A stretch of 64,000 nucleotides of DNA, taken from Sarcocystis neurona. Taxonomy: Eukaryota > Apicomplexa > Conoidasida > Eucoccidiorida > Sarcocystidae. A model generated the notes under the pieces. That model had not been told where the DNA came from. It searched no databases and saw only the letters and a program-made list of their open reading frames with translations. The first letter of the stretch is position 1; each line of letters starts with the position of its first letter. Of this stretch, positions 1 to 13,600 are shown in pieces. The stretch is from assembly GCA_000727475.1 (NCBI GenBank), contig KL647329.1, positions 336,211 through 400,210 on the forward strand. The letters are read 5' to 3'. The translations under genes were made by a program, and so were the position numbers.

Positions 1-1562
1 ACTATACAGAAACACATGTCTGTGTTTGCACATTTAAATACATACAGACATAAACTCGTGAAGACCAATTTAGATGATATATACAGGCCTACACACCGAG
101 TGCACACATTTCGTTTTTGATCTGCGTAGATAGCTGTATCACTCCCAGCACACCAGCAAGTGTATTCACGCGAAAACGAAAATGCAGGTACATACCTACT
201 GACTTACGTACGCGCGCGTGGATGTTTGTACATACAAGTGAACACGTTTTTCGTCGCCCCTTGAATTTTCGTGTGGAAACATAGGGAAACAAAGAAGTAC
301 GGACGCGCGCAGACGTGACTACCCGTGGAGTTTTCCCGTAGTCTGTGCTCTGTGTTCTCTTTTTATTTTGCTGAAGACAAGAAGGAAACTTGAACGAAGC
401 TGCCGCTGCGGGTCCAAGTCTCCTGCATGAAACGAAGTCTTTGTATTCATCTAGAATTCATTCGTATCCGGAGACGGTCACGCGTTTGTACGCTGCAGGG
501 CCTAAAAGCAGTTTTCAACAGGACCGTGCGGAATTCTCTGCACCTGCTGGCGCCCATACACACAGGGTTTCCCCCACCCATTTACGTATATATGTTCTAT
601 ACGACGATGTACGTGCATACACACGTATACGTACACACTACATTTTTGAATGTGAAGAAGCAGTCGTTCAAACGGCACGCCTGTCTAAAATATTGTAGAC
701 GCTGCCCCTTGCTCACACGTGCGCGCCCGCATGATTCTTCAGCACAGCGACCGGCGGAGAAAAGAAGTCCTACACCGGCAGCAACACTTCTTGTTAACAG
801 GTGCTTTACGTAGGTGGGAGTTGTCTCTCTGTACTGGTATCTTCACGTAATGAAGAACGTCTCCGCAGACGCATTTCCATATGCGCGTACACATGCATAC
901 AAGAAGATACGCCGACGCACCTGCATTCACACCAATACACACGTAGAGGCATTTGTGTGGAGCGAGAGAGAGACAGAAGGGACTCACACGTCTCTGCGCA
1001 CTTGTATACGTCTATATTCGTAGGAGTGCGTATGCAGGTGTCGTTTGGTCTATTCACGGGTATATAATAACGCCTCGCGTGTGTGTAAATATTTGCCTAG
1101 GTATGAGTCTGTGTTGCACATATGTGAGTTTGTCCATTCGTCAGGGCCACAAAGATACCACCAACGCGACGCTACGCGGTGCCCCCGGGATCAGTACAGA
1201 TATACCTGTACCTCCGTACATATATGCAGGACCCTCTCTCTATACGCAGAATGTCTGCTACATTTCTGCCGTCTGGCCTACACATCTGCTCTCCCTATCT
1301 ATTCGTAGAGATTTAGGCTTCTCAAGAATGTGTACGCTTGTATCTATCTATACACACGTATCTATCAATGCCTACATCTACCTGTCTGGCTAGATTTATC
1401 TCTCTATTTCTATCTTTCTCGCTGTCTATATCTAGCCATCTGTCTATATCTATATATGTCTATCTACATCTACCTATCTACATATATATATATACATAAT
1501 CGTTGCTGCCTAGAAGTCGTTCACAAGATGTATCGCTCGCCGCGCCTGATGGTTACACCTTT
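1..1562. other. Non-coding flank, microsatellite-rich
   Basis: The segment is made of imperfect CA/TA/GTAC repeats, with a CTAT/CTGT-rich stretch near 1330-1500. All short open frames follow the repeat period and end quickly. No gene, tRNA or promoter could be supported. It lies 3' of the RAP gene. Confidence 0.6.
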
Positions 1563-1671
1563 TCAGGTCGGGAGCAGCTGAGCTGTGTTCCTTCCGCCGT
1601 CGCCGCCGAAGGTAACACACAACGCGAGAGCTTTCTTCACCTCAGGAATATCTTTTAACGAATGCGCGGCA
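1563..1671 (-). CDS. RAP gene, last coding exon
   Basis: The exon follows a CTGCTGCTCAG acceptor and runs 109 nt to a TGA. It supplies the third base of a codon opened by the preceding exon, then 35 residues starting AAHSLKDIPEV and ending NTAQLLPT. The phase (2 to end) fits the GTAAGT donor of the exon at 1788-1713 exactly. It forms the tail after the RAP domain. Confidence 0.7.
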
Positions 1672-4600
1672 CTGAGCAGCAGCAAAAGAGAACGCATAAA
1701 TAAGAGACTTACTGCAAGTAGGCGCGACGCATGCTTTCCGAAGAAAGTTTCATCCAATCGAAGTAGGGGACATGCACAACTTTGAAGCCTGAAGATGCGA
1801 GAGAAAACAGCAGGTGGCTTCGCTAGCTGCAGCACGCGTTAGCCTTCTACAAGACGCTGGGGGCATGTGGCTCAAATCTATGTACATAAGTCTATACATT
1901 TTCAGAGACGCAAATATATACGTAAAGGTACTTCATGACTGAACTCACGAAGGATACACCTTCTTACATGTGTATGTGCAGACACGGATATTTTTTGTTT
2001 ACCCGCAATGCAGCTGCAGCAATACCCGGCTTTTAAATGGCGTTCATCTCTGTCTGTCATATCGACACGGCTCCTTTTCTATAAACCCGTCTGTATGCGT
2101 ATACATACGCAAAACTTATGCACATACATATATTTGTTGAAGTTGTAGAAGCGTATTCTTACACGTGTCAAGAGAAAACCCAACACGTGTGGTGACACGT
2201 AGAGCGAAAGAGAGAGGACGAAGGAGAGCAGGACGTGATATGGACGGTGCATGTCTTCCTTTCTAACGACGCAGCTGCTATGCGTCTACCCCCACGTCTC
2301 TGCACCAATACGAACATCTACAGATCCACGCGTTCCCCTACATTTATATCTGTCCTTCTAGATGCGTGTCTCTGTTTTGAAATGAGTCTACCTATCTACG
2401 TAGATCTGTCTAGCTGTTATGTCTCTCTGTCTACCTATTATGTCCGTCCGTGTCTACAAGTGTCTACATTCATAGACATACGTATACACGTATGTGTACA
2501 TATCTATATATATATGAATATACCAGTTCTGTCTCTCTGTGTCTATCCTACAATTGTGTCTGTATCTGTATATGTGCGAATCGGTCCTATACGTGTGTAC
2601 GTTTATAAACATACGTATATACGTATGTACATATATTTGTATATGTATGAATCCGCCGTGGCGGGGAAGAAAGTCAGCTTCGTAGAAACTCACCCCTTGT
2701 TGCTCAAACTTGTTAATGCACACATATTTGTATGAGCGTGTGCACACTAGCCCTAAGTGATGTACGTGTACGTATGGATTCATGCCTAAGAAAAAGACGT
2801 GGACACGTACACGTATATATATGTATATATGCGTCGTCGGTGAGAGCAGTACATATGCCTTCAGAGGCCTCGCTGCTGCTGCAGCTGAGCGTTGTTTGAG
2901 TGCGCTCTTGATAGACCTCCTCCCGACGTTGAGGCTGGTTTATGTCGTGCTGCCGGTGCCGTTGCTGCTGTCATCATAGCCCGACAAAAAAAAGTGCTTA
3001 GCCTCCACCCCGCAGATGAACGGGAATGCACACGCAAACATAGACATGATAGTATACGTGCACACGTATGCGAATCTACGCAGCGCACATCCGGTGTATA
3101 AATACAGACACATACAAGTATATAGAGATACGTACATAATGCCATTCCTGCGTAAGTACACGTGTAAACATACGAAGCATATACATGCCTTTTATAAGCT
3201 AGCAGTCTTTTTGCTGGACATGCGGCCACGGAAGAGGTGCAGATGTGGACGACAAGCAGAGACGGCTGCAGTGGCGATGGGATGGAGATGACTGCTCCCG
3301 ACGATACTTTCTTTTTCACGCGAAAGAGAAAGTCGTTCTGTGCTGCTGCTGTTGCGCTTGTTGCTCCTGCGTCTCCTGCTGAATGAATTCGTCGACCCTT
3401 TCTCTGCCGTCACGTCTCGGCTTCTGCTGCTGTTTTTTGCTCCTGCGCCAGCTGCTGCCCGCGCTCTTTGCAACCCTTCTTACCAGTCTCGCCCTCGATT
3501 TACGGCTACTGCTGCTGTTGCTCTTCGCCTTCTGTTGCTTCCTCTTTTACACCCGCTGCTCTTCTTCGCCTTCTGCTGCTTCCTGTTTGACGCCTGCTAC
3601 TGTTCTTTGCCTTCTGTTGCTGCCTGTTTTGCGCCTGCTGTTGCACTGTCGACTGCTGCTGCTGCTGTTCGCCTCACGCCGCAGCTGTTTTGGCAGGTGC
3701 TGCTGCTCTGACGGTGACGGCTGCTACTTTCCCTCGTCGTGCTGCTTTTCTCTCTCCTTTTGCGGAAGTTGACGCTGCCGCCGCGGGTTGTCCCACCGCC
3801 GCTCTGGCTCTGCTCCCGTCCCTCTTGCTGCGGCTGCTCTTTTGTCTCGCGCGGCAGCTTCCTGGTTACTTGCTATCACTAAAACTTTTTCTTCCGGTGC
3901 TACAAGCCTGTTGCTCTTCTTGTGTGCAAGGCCTCCTGCACTGCTGCTGCTGTATCTGTTGCAAGCGAAGGCCCCACGGCCTCGAAGCAGCGTCTTACCT
4001 AGCTTACTCAGCAGCCGGTGCTTCAGTTTGCTTGAGGACGTCCTGCAGCAAACGTTGGTCGCAGATCCACAGACATACATGTATATACGAAACGCTCATA
4101 TACACATATATTACCAATGTTTATACAAATATACACACAAGTTCGTTTATATACAAACGCTTATACATACATACATATTTCCAATGTTTATGCATATGTA
4201 CACACACGTAAGTTCGGTTATATACACACGCTCGTGTACCTCCATATTACCAATGTGTGTCTACATATATACACAGACATATTTGTTCATACACAAACGC
4301 TTGTACATATACATATAATACCAGTTTTCATACACATACATATACCCATATACACACATCAGTCTGTTTATGCGCAAACGCTTTCAGATGTATACATTAC
4401 CAGTATATATACACATATATATATATATGTATACACGCATGCGAGGATATTTCCCAGCACACGGTCGCTGTGTTAAAACGTCTACGAACGCTGGCAATAT
4501 ATATGTAGGCAAGCGTTTGTGTACCGAAAAACCATATGCACACATCGGCTTGTTTATACACAAACGCTTGCATACATATGTATATTAATACAATACCCTA

Positions 4601-7600
4601 TTGTATTGGTATACAAATATATATATATATATATATATATATGTTTATACACAAACGCCTGTATGCACACACATATTACCGACGTCCACGTACATATATA
4701 TATGTATATATACGTACACACATATGTTCGTTTATGTACAAACGCTATTAGACATATGCATTACCAGTGTACACACATACATATACATATATGTGTATAC
4801 ATACATGTGAGGTCTTTTTCCAGCACACAGGCCCATTACGTCAAAACGTCTTCAGCAGCGTACATGTACCCATGTACAGAGTAGAGATATAGACACAGAG
4901 AAAGAAAAAGAGCCGTTTATGCACATACAGATTTATATAGAGAATCCAAGAGAAATGTAGTTTTCTCCTATCATCTGTAGCACAAACGTAATCACACGCA
5001 CATACATTTAGTCTTGGTGAACTGCGTATCACATCCTCTTCGGCAGCACACACACACCCACATATATATATATATATATATATATTTATATCACAGGGAC
5101 ATATATATGTACGTGAGTATCGGATGCTCATACAGAGGTAGAGACAAACAGACAGGAACGGAAAAAAGAGAGACACACAAGTCTCAGGAGACTTCTATGA
5201 CATTCAGAATCCTCGGGAAAACGTGCTGTGTGTGAACCTGTGACTGAATGGCGCCTTCAATTCCGACGAAGAGAAGTCAAAAGTGAGAGTCCATAGCGAC
5301 CACCATAAACAGGAAAGAAGAAGGACGGAAGAGTACTGCTCGTGCGAGTGAATTTACGGATATGAACGAGAGTGTGGTCTTCGGCACTGTAAGTACAGAA
5401 AGAAACGGCGTGATCGTAATTGCTGCAGCTCCGTCTCTACTGCCGTAGGAGCAGCAGCAGCAGGAGCGACACAGCAGCGGGAGCAGCAGCAGCAGCAGGG
5501 ACAGCACCCAGAGCAACATCAGCGGCAGCAGCAGCACCAGTGGCAACAGAAGCGAGTGCTATCCCACCAGCACCAGGAACGAGTACCGCAAGAGGGACAG
5601 GAGTAGCAACAGCAGCAGCAGCGGCAGAATTGACGGCAGCAGCGACGTGTTAGGCGAAGTTTTCTTTCTAAAAGAAAGGAGAGGTAATTTTGAAGTAGCA
5701 AGGATTGAAGCAAGTGAAGGCACAGCTTTGCCACGCGTGGCATTGACAGCAGAAGAGTTCTCTTTTCTAATGAGAGAGGTGACCTCAAAAAGTTGTCGGG
5801 AAGAAGGCAAGAAAAGGCACCGGGTTGGGACACGCGTATGTGTAGATACGGGAGGCGGTACGTACAGAGGAGCAAAGAGTTATTATACCTGAGACAACAC
5901 GCCGTCTCCTTGGGCAAAGCCACTTCCCCTCTCATACCTATCGCCTTGGTGCAGGGCAGTTAAACAAGAAGATTTTCTGTGCCTAGAGACGCACACGTAC
6001 TTTGTACGGGCGGTGGGAAGGTATAGAAGATCCAGAATTACATAGAGAGAGAGACAAGTAGGGGCGATGGCTTATGTCGATCTACGTAGATGAAATATTT
6101 TTTACATGTTCGGCACAGAGACAGAGAGAGACATACATACAGGAAGACGACCCGTGCGCGACACAGAAGGACAGGTAGAAACACATATATGGATATACGT
6201 ACTTCCTCCGGGATGTGTATGGTTCTCTTTCACAGGAGACAGAGAGACGCATGGAGAGGCAGCTGCACAAACGTACGCATACAAAAGGGTCTGACGCGCG
6301 ATACACAGGGAGAGACATATAGGGAGATGGGGACGGGCTTATGGAGACGTCTGTCCATACGCATTGGACCGTTTGAAGCGTGGAACGGAAGAGAGACGAC
6401 GAAAAAGACAGATGAGACAGGTAGATGAAGCTCTATACAGACTTGCAGCCCGAACGGAAGACGGGCGCACAAGAGAGAGCGAAGAGTGAAAGCGTCAGCG
6501 AGACATCCTGCGTCTGCGTGAGAACAGGAAGATTCTGGCCCCCCCGTTTGTGGCAGCAGGAGACGTCGCGGAGCACGTGGAAGCAAAATAGTCGATTCTC
6601 TCAAACAGAGTTCAAGGAAAACGGCAAACGTTCTGGAGACACATGCGTGTATCACCACACCACTCACGTGGAGATTGAAGAAGAGACACAAGAAGTATGT
6701 GGACAGAAAAACCGTAGCGAATGGAGAGACTGCTGCAGAGAGCGAAGGAAGAGAAGGAAGAGGATGGAGAGAAGGACGTACCAGTGAAAACAATCGCGGT
6801 AGAAGTGCTGCGGTCCGTCCACTTCGAGAACGATGCCTTCCGTGTCCAAGCGGTGTTCTACCCGCAGAACACACACATGCAGGGGAGTCACGAACGACCA
6901 GCAATTGCACGCGCGCTAACGCACATACACGCAGCCTTCTCTGCCTTCCTGTGTAGCGCATGTGGGGCTGCGCCACAGACTTCCTCAGGCACAAAGGAGA
7001 CGCAGGTCGCTTGTTTGGTGAGCGACTTTCTTCGGCAAAGAGACAGAAACAGAGGGCGAGAGAGAGACGAATAAGCACGTCCAAAATATTATCGCACATG
7101 AGGGAGATGTGCGCTCTACACTGCGAGGCAGTCCTTCAGAACAAGACGCACAGGCAGGAGAAGCAGCATGACGTCGAGAGAGCGAGAGAAAAGGAGAAAG
7201 TGGCTTTGTCGCTGACGCAAGGAAAAAAAGACTAAGAGAAAGACGCAGAGAGATAGAGCAGGTACCGTTGACCACTCGAGCAAAAGGCAGTATCTTCTTT
7301 TTTGCGGTGTGTTTTCGAAGAGCTGTGTCTGCTGCAGAGAGACGCTTATCAAACGAGGATTCGTCATGGAGTCAAACACGTATGCGGAAGAAGCTCGTGA
7401 CACCGAGACAGATATGTGCGTACATCGTAGCAGCAATCCTCAGACTTCCACCACGCCCACGTGTATCTAGTTGTAGCCGCAGGCGAAGGGAAGGTCACTT
7501 TCGAGGTCGCTACGAAGTAACAAAGACGCCACAAAAGAGTTCAAAACTTGACAGCAGGGAGTTTCGTACCCTTCCACTGCTCTTCCTACCTCTATCGTCT

Positions 7601-10600
7601 CTGTCTCGCTACAACACACATGTGTATGGATGGATACGTGTGGATACAGAGGTGTGTCTAGACACGTGTATACACACACGCACTTGTACGAGTCGCTGCA
7701 ACGGTTCGAGAGAAACAGGAGAAATATCTACGTCTGCAGATCTAGAGACGGTGACGTACGTATGCACACAGATGCAGACATGTGTGTGTGTAGACTCCGA
7801 AACCGCAGCTCGACGGGGAAGTGCCAAGGGAGAGGAAGTGCGTGAAAACATCAGAGAAGTCAGTGGAGAGTACCGAAGGGGTCTGCGAGACGGAGAAAAG
7901 GAGGAGGTCTTCTGCCGGCGAGCTGCTCCTCCAGTCGCTCGTGAAGAAGCCGCGCGGCCTCAGCGGCAGACAGCGGCTTGACGAAGTCCAAGATGTAGGG
8001 CCCGAGTTGCATCTGAGAAGCAGCGGAGAAAAAGCACGCCAGGACGTACGGCCAGCAGCCGGAAGAAAACACAGCAAGAACAACATACAGAGAGACAGAT
8101 GGAGAGCGATCGAGACAGAGAGAAAAGCGGAAGAGGAAAACCGCGAAAACAGCAGGGATGAGCACAGAAGAAAGCCAGTAAGGCGCGTACGCGTGCAGAG
8201 AGTCGTCACCAAAGCGAGTATGGCACAGACATGTATATATCTTCCGTGGGTCTGTGTGTGGGTGTGTGCGGGTGAAGGAGCGTCTGCAAGTCTACGCAAG
8301 TATGCCCGCATGTATATATGGAGAGACGTGCGAGCTTCACGGACATGTCCGCACAGAGACGCAATTAGCAGAAGCCGAGATCACGAAGATGTGTGCGTGA
8401 ATACGCAGGTGGTCGGAATACCGGAGGAGACAGGGAGACAGAGAGACAACAGAAAGACTTTCTACGAAGAATACAGGAACAGACACAAGAGAAGGACTTG
8501 GGATGTGAAGTTTTGCATGAAAACAATTCTTTCTGTCTCTCTCTCTCCCTGTACACGAACACACGGAAGACAGAGAGACATCAAGACTCACGCGGTGGTG
8601 AACGTAGCTGTGTAATTTCTCGTGGGCATAGATGCATATATGTGTACGCACAAAAAATAGGTGCGTGTGTGTCTTTGGCTAAGGGTGAAGGAGCAGATCT
8701 ATTTCCCTTTAAAAAGTACGCATGCGTGTCCAGTTCCACTGCAAAAATTTGCACGCACTCGGAGAAGATGAGGACCCCACGGCTCGTCTGGTGGACACAT
8801 GTAGAGAGGCAGACGTGCAAACCAGAGACGCACGCCCGGTGCTGCAGCCGCGCACGCAGCGGCTGCTGTCTTGTGCGGACGCATGCAGTCGTTTGAGAGG
8901 GCATATACGAGAGAGAAGGTGACATTTGCATTTAACGCACTTAAGAGGTGGTGAGGCCAAGGGCAAAGAAAGTACAAGAGGAAGAAGAGTGACGCTTGCT
9001 GCAGACAGAGGCAAAAGATCCACCCAGGAGAGCCGTCTCCTGTCGAGCTGAGAAGAAAGCATAAACCTCGTTTCCACCTGCTGCCTTCCTCTCCAAGTCC
9101 GCAGGAAACGTAGCGTGCACGTCTAGGAACACACTGCGCCTCTTTTGCAGATGCGCCTTTCTGAACAACGCGACGCACGCAGCGTCTGCAAACGGAGACC
9201 AGAGGCCTTCTTCTCGTCTCCTCGCGTGCGTGGACAACTTTTGTTGGCAACGGGAAAAAAATCACCACACGCCACCAACGAGAAAAGTGGTCTTGTCTAG
9301 CTGCTGCGAGGGGGAGGGACGGGAAGAAGAAGAAGAAGTCCCGAAGAGAGGGCATCGCACAGTAACGTGGGACCGAAGAAGACTAAGAGAAGATGCGAAA
9401 GCGAAACGGACTAGCGGAAGAAGGTGGAAGGGACTGAGGGAGACGTCACTGTCTTTTAAAACGACTGCCGCTGCTCAACAGCAGCTCTCGATCTCCTCCC
9501 AACGCGCCAACAGGGCAGAGCAACCAAGTAGCCACAACACCGCGCAAGGGCAGTTCTTCTTCTCTTTGCTGCCGCGCAGTTGAATCAAAACATGAAGTAA
9601 GAAGGAACCGAATATAAGGAGAAGAGTACCAAAATAGAGGAAAGAGTACTCGAAGAGAAGAAAGAATACTGCAGTAGAAGAAAGAGTGCTACAAAATATG
9701 AGAGAGAGAGAGAGTACCACAACATATGGGAGACTGTTACATTATGAAGAAGATCACAACCAAAGAAAGTGTCTTTCACCAGAAAGAAGAAAAGTACAAC
9801 AGAAGAAGAATGCCAGAATATATGGAAGAAACCTGGAATACAAGAAGGAAAAGAAGACAGAATATAACAACAGAAGAAAGCACACCGAGTCAATACATAG
9901 GGAAGAGTATCAGAGTGTATGGAAGAGTAGCAGGATAGGAAGAGAATCAAGAATATAACGAAGAATTTTGCAATACAACGAAGAACACCGAAATACGGAG
10001 AAGAGTCAGAATCTGCAAATACCAAAAACAAAGGAGAATACGAGAATAAAGGGGAGAGTCCCATCAGATAAGGAAGAAATTCAGGATACAGGAGAGAACA
10101 TCAGAAGAGAAGCACAGACACCAAAATAGAAGAAAGGGTCAGAATTGAAAGGGCAGACACGTGCGCCTAGCCGTCTTACGCAGCAAATCGGCCTGGGAAA
10201 TGAACAGCAGCTCAGCGGAGACGCCAGTGTTTCATTAGGAGAGACACATGCATGGGAGCGCAGGTGAATGGAAGGGAGGGAAGAGAAGGACGAGGAAGGA
10301 AAGGGAAGCGAGGACAAGGCACGGAAGTGGAGGAAGAAACGAACAGCAAGAGGGGCCGGAAAAGAAGCGGTGGAAGACTAAAAGACGAAGAGAACGCATG
10401 AAAAGAGGAGGAGGAAGAGGACGGAGGAAGAACAAACGAGAAGACGGGAAATGAAGAGAAGGAAGAAGGGAGGACGAAGCGAAGAGAGCGGGAAGCGGAG
10501 AGGCACAGGAGGAAGAAGACCGGAGGAAGAAAGGAAAGGAAAAGAAGAGGGGAAAAGAAGGGGCACAAGAGGTGAAGGACAGCAGAAAGGAAGGGGAACG

Positions 10601-13600
10601 GGAGAGGAAAACACGAGAGAAGAGCAGAAAGGAGAGAAGCAAGAAAACGCCCCGGGCCTACATGCGGGCAGCACACACACGCACGCAATCTGCAGCAGCA
10701 GCTGTCGAAACGACTGGGCGAACACCCTGCGAGGGGGCTGGCACCTGCGGCCTCGCAGGCATTTCCTTGGAGAAGGAAAACTGCCTCTTTCATGGAGTGA
10801 ACAGCAGAGATTCCAGGGCTACAGAACGAGAAAAGTACATCCTCCCCCTCCCCCACACAGAAGCACACGCCATGGGGAATGCGGCGGGCATGCGGAGGCT
10901 TGCGCACCTGCTGCGTCAGCTGCTGGGGCGTAACGTGAGAGCGTCACGCTCGCAGCAGCAGGAAGAGCAGCAGGACACATCTACCCGGCAAGAGAGAAGA
11001 AGCCAGAAGGAAGTACTTCACTGCGGTGGTGGGGCTTGGCTGGGGCGTAGATACATGCGAAGGCAGGCTTTTTTCCAAGAAGAAACGCACCTCTGCGTAG
11101 GAGTGGTAGCCGATCGCTCTGGCGGTGCGGGCGACGTCATCCTGCAGACCTGACGCAGCAACGGGCTCCGGCTCCTTCAGCAACGACCGAATGCGCAGCA
11201 GCAGATCTCGGGCTGCTGTCGAGAGAGACGTGAACGAAAAAGGCGTGTGCCCAACTCTGGAAAATTTGGAGGGAAAAGGAGAAGAAAAACAGATGCGCAG
11301 GGGACACACCCAGGGAAGCCACGCGTGGCAGAAGTCAAGGAAAAGAAGGATAGGCCCAGTGTGCGACGAGGCGCACAGAAAGACAAAAAGAAGCCTGGAG
11401 AGAGGCACCACCGTGGGAGATGAATAGAAGTGCCCTTCCACAGAGATGTGATGAACGAATTTTGTATTCCCGATAGCAGACTCTGGCAATAGGGAGAAGC
11501 TGCTGTCGAGACGCAGAGGGAGGATGTGTGCACATGCGAAGGTAGCGGAGGGTCGCGTTAAAACTACTCACATGAGAAGAACGACGTGCACGTGTGTACA
11601 CGTATTTACACGTAAAAAGTTGCGAGCAGTAAAAATTGAGACACGTCTAAGCCAATCAAAAGTGGGAAAACAGCAAACAGATACACACAAATGTATCATC
11701 TCAATATATATATATATATATGGACTGGCACGTCGCGGTCAACTTCGTCTCAGGATATAATTTGTGTCTTAACGAAACAAACGCTTGGTACCCCTACACA
11801 TACATAGACTTTGAACCGTTTTACATATGACAGATAGATACTCATACTACACATATATTTGAATATGTATACATATATATATATTACGAAGCGTATGCAT
11901 ATATGCTGATGATAATATGCACGTGCATATGTATATATTAAATATACTAAATCGCATGCGTAGGTAGTGGCAGAGGAGTATATACATATATATATATATA
12001 TATGACAGCACGGACGTATATGGATGTGTATCTCAGCGCGAAAAAGACTCCACGGTCGTTGCAATATCCTCGCAGACTTTTGTCCCGTCTTCGATCTACA
12101 GAGGATGTGTTCAGCAAGACGCAACCTGTAGACTTACAGACAAAACGTTCATCGTCGTTTGTTCTCTCTCTGGCCATCTGTGTGAGGTGTGGGTCTACCT
12201 TTCATAGGCACAAGAAGAGAGAAATGCGATCTTCTTCCTTCCACACCAGGCTCCAGCTTGACTACGGACGCATTTTAATTACAGGAACGTGGGGGGGGGG
12301 GGGGGGGACGAGAAGACGCGAGAGACGGCCGTCGCTAAATATGTAAGATATTTCGAAATGTCTACGGCGCCGCAGAAGTTCAGACATTCGAAGAAGTGGG
12401 GAAGAAGATGTTCGACCCGAAATGAACAGAAACGAGGTGGACTTGCAAAGAAGAAGCCGACAAGAACAGGGAGAGACGTATGTAGCGAGAAGGCGGAGCA
12501 GAGCAGGGAAGGTGGGGGGAGAGGAAATGCAGGAGAGACGTGGCACAGGGATGGACGTATGTCTGCGTATAGGTGTCCCTTCCCTACCGGCATGCGAGCT
12601 CTATAATTTTGAGCTGCGTAACAGCCTCCACTTTCAGTTTCTCTTCAACGCGTAGAAGCTGCAAACAAACGTAAAGACGTTCACTTCCCGTCTCTCCTTT
12701 CCTCTGGTCTTTCTCCTCTAATTTTTGCACTCCTTCACCGCCAGTAAGAAGAGGCCTACGGGACGCAGGCGGTACGCGGTGCAGCTCCGCAGGCGGCCCC
12801 CACATATATGTAGACACAGCAACGAATGCCTGCCACACAAGGATCACGCATGCCTGTGCCGCAGACCGGACGCGGGTTTGTGTGAGGAAATTCGTGGACG
12901 CGGGACGTGTGGGGGTGCGCGTCCTTTCACACACGAGGATGCCAGCCTGCCAGAGAAAAAAGATATGTCTGCAGGCGCGAAGGCATGAATGTGTGTCCGC
13001 ACGTGTACCTCTTCACGAATATATATGTATATGTGCCTCTGGGAAAGAGGAGAATGAAGAGAGAGAGAAACGTGAGGCGACGCGGAAGGCAGCGGAGGAC
13101 CGGTGCAGCTGCTTTGGCCGGCGTGAAGAAGAAGAGAAGCTTTCCACCCTGCGCACACCCCGCGGGGGAAGCGACAGATATATACGCGTGTCCCTGCCCA
13201 CCCGTCGTATCTGTGCAAGTAGATGCCATATCTGTAGACACAAATGTACACACGTGTAGACACGTGGATCCTGGTGGGTGACCGAACCGCACACAGAGAA
13301 TGAAGCCAGGAGAGTCGCTGCATTATCCCCTTGCAGCTGGGGAGGGTGGCTTCCCCTGTCTCGTTTCCGTCACATACGCTTCACTTCTGTGACTGTGTGT
13401 CTCCACATGACGCGAGTCCGCGGAGACGAGACACGCACACGCAGAGAGAGAGCGGCAGACCCCTGCGTCTTCCACCTCTGCAGAACGCGGAGACAGACGA
13501 CGGAGGGACAAAGGGGGGGGGGGCACACCGCTTTAGTCTGCAGGAAATTACGACGGGGCCAGAGAGACCGAAGAGAGGAAGATGGGGGGGCACCTTCCGT

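Noticed and set aside
4080..4860. CRISPR-like array of repeats and spacers
   Set aside because: Repeat and spacer lengths vary, the copies are diverged, the spacers are microsatellite, and the genome is eukaryotic.
7268..8615. Plus-strand frames of 237 and 264 codons
   Set aside because: They lie opposite a phase-confirmed minus-strand RAP exon and within purine-rich intron DNA. The Arg/Glu bias comes from AG-rich sequence.
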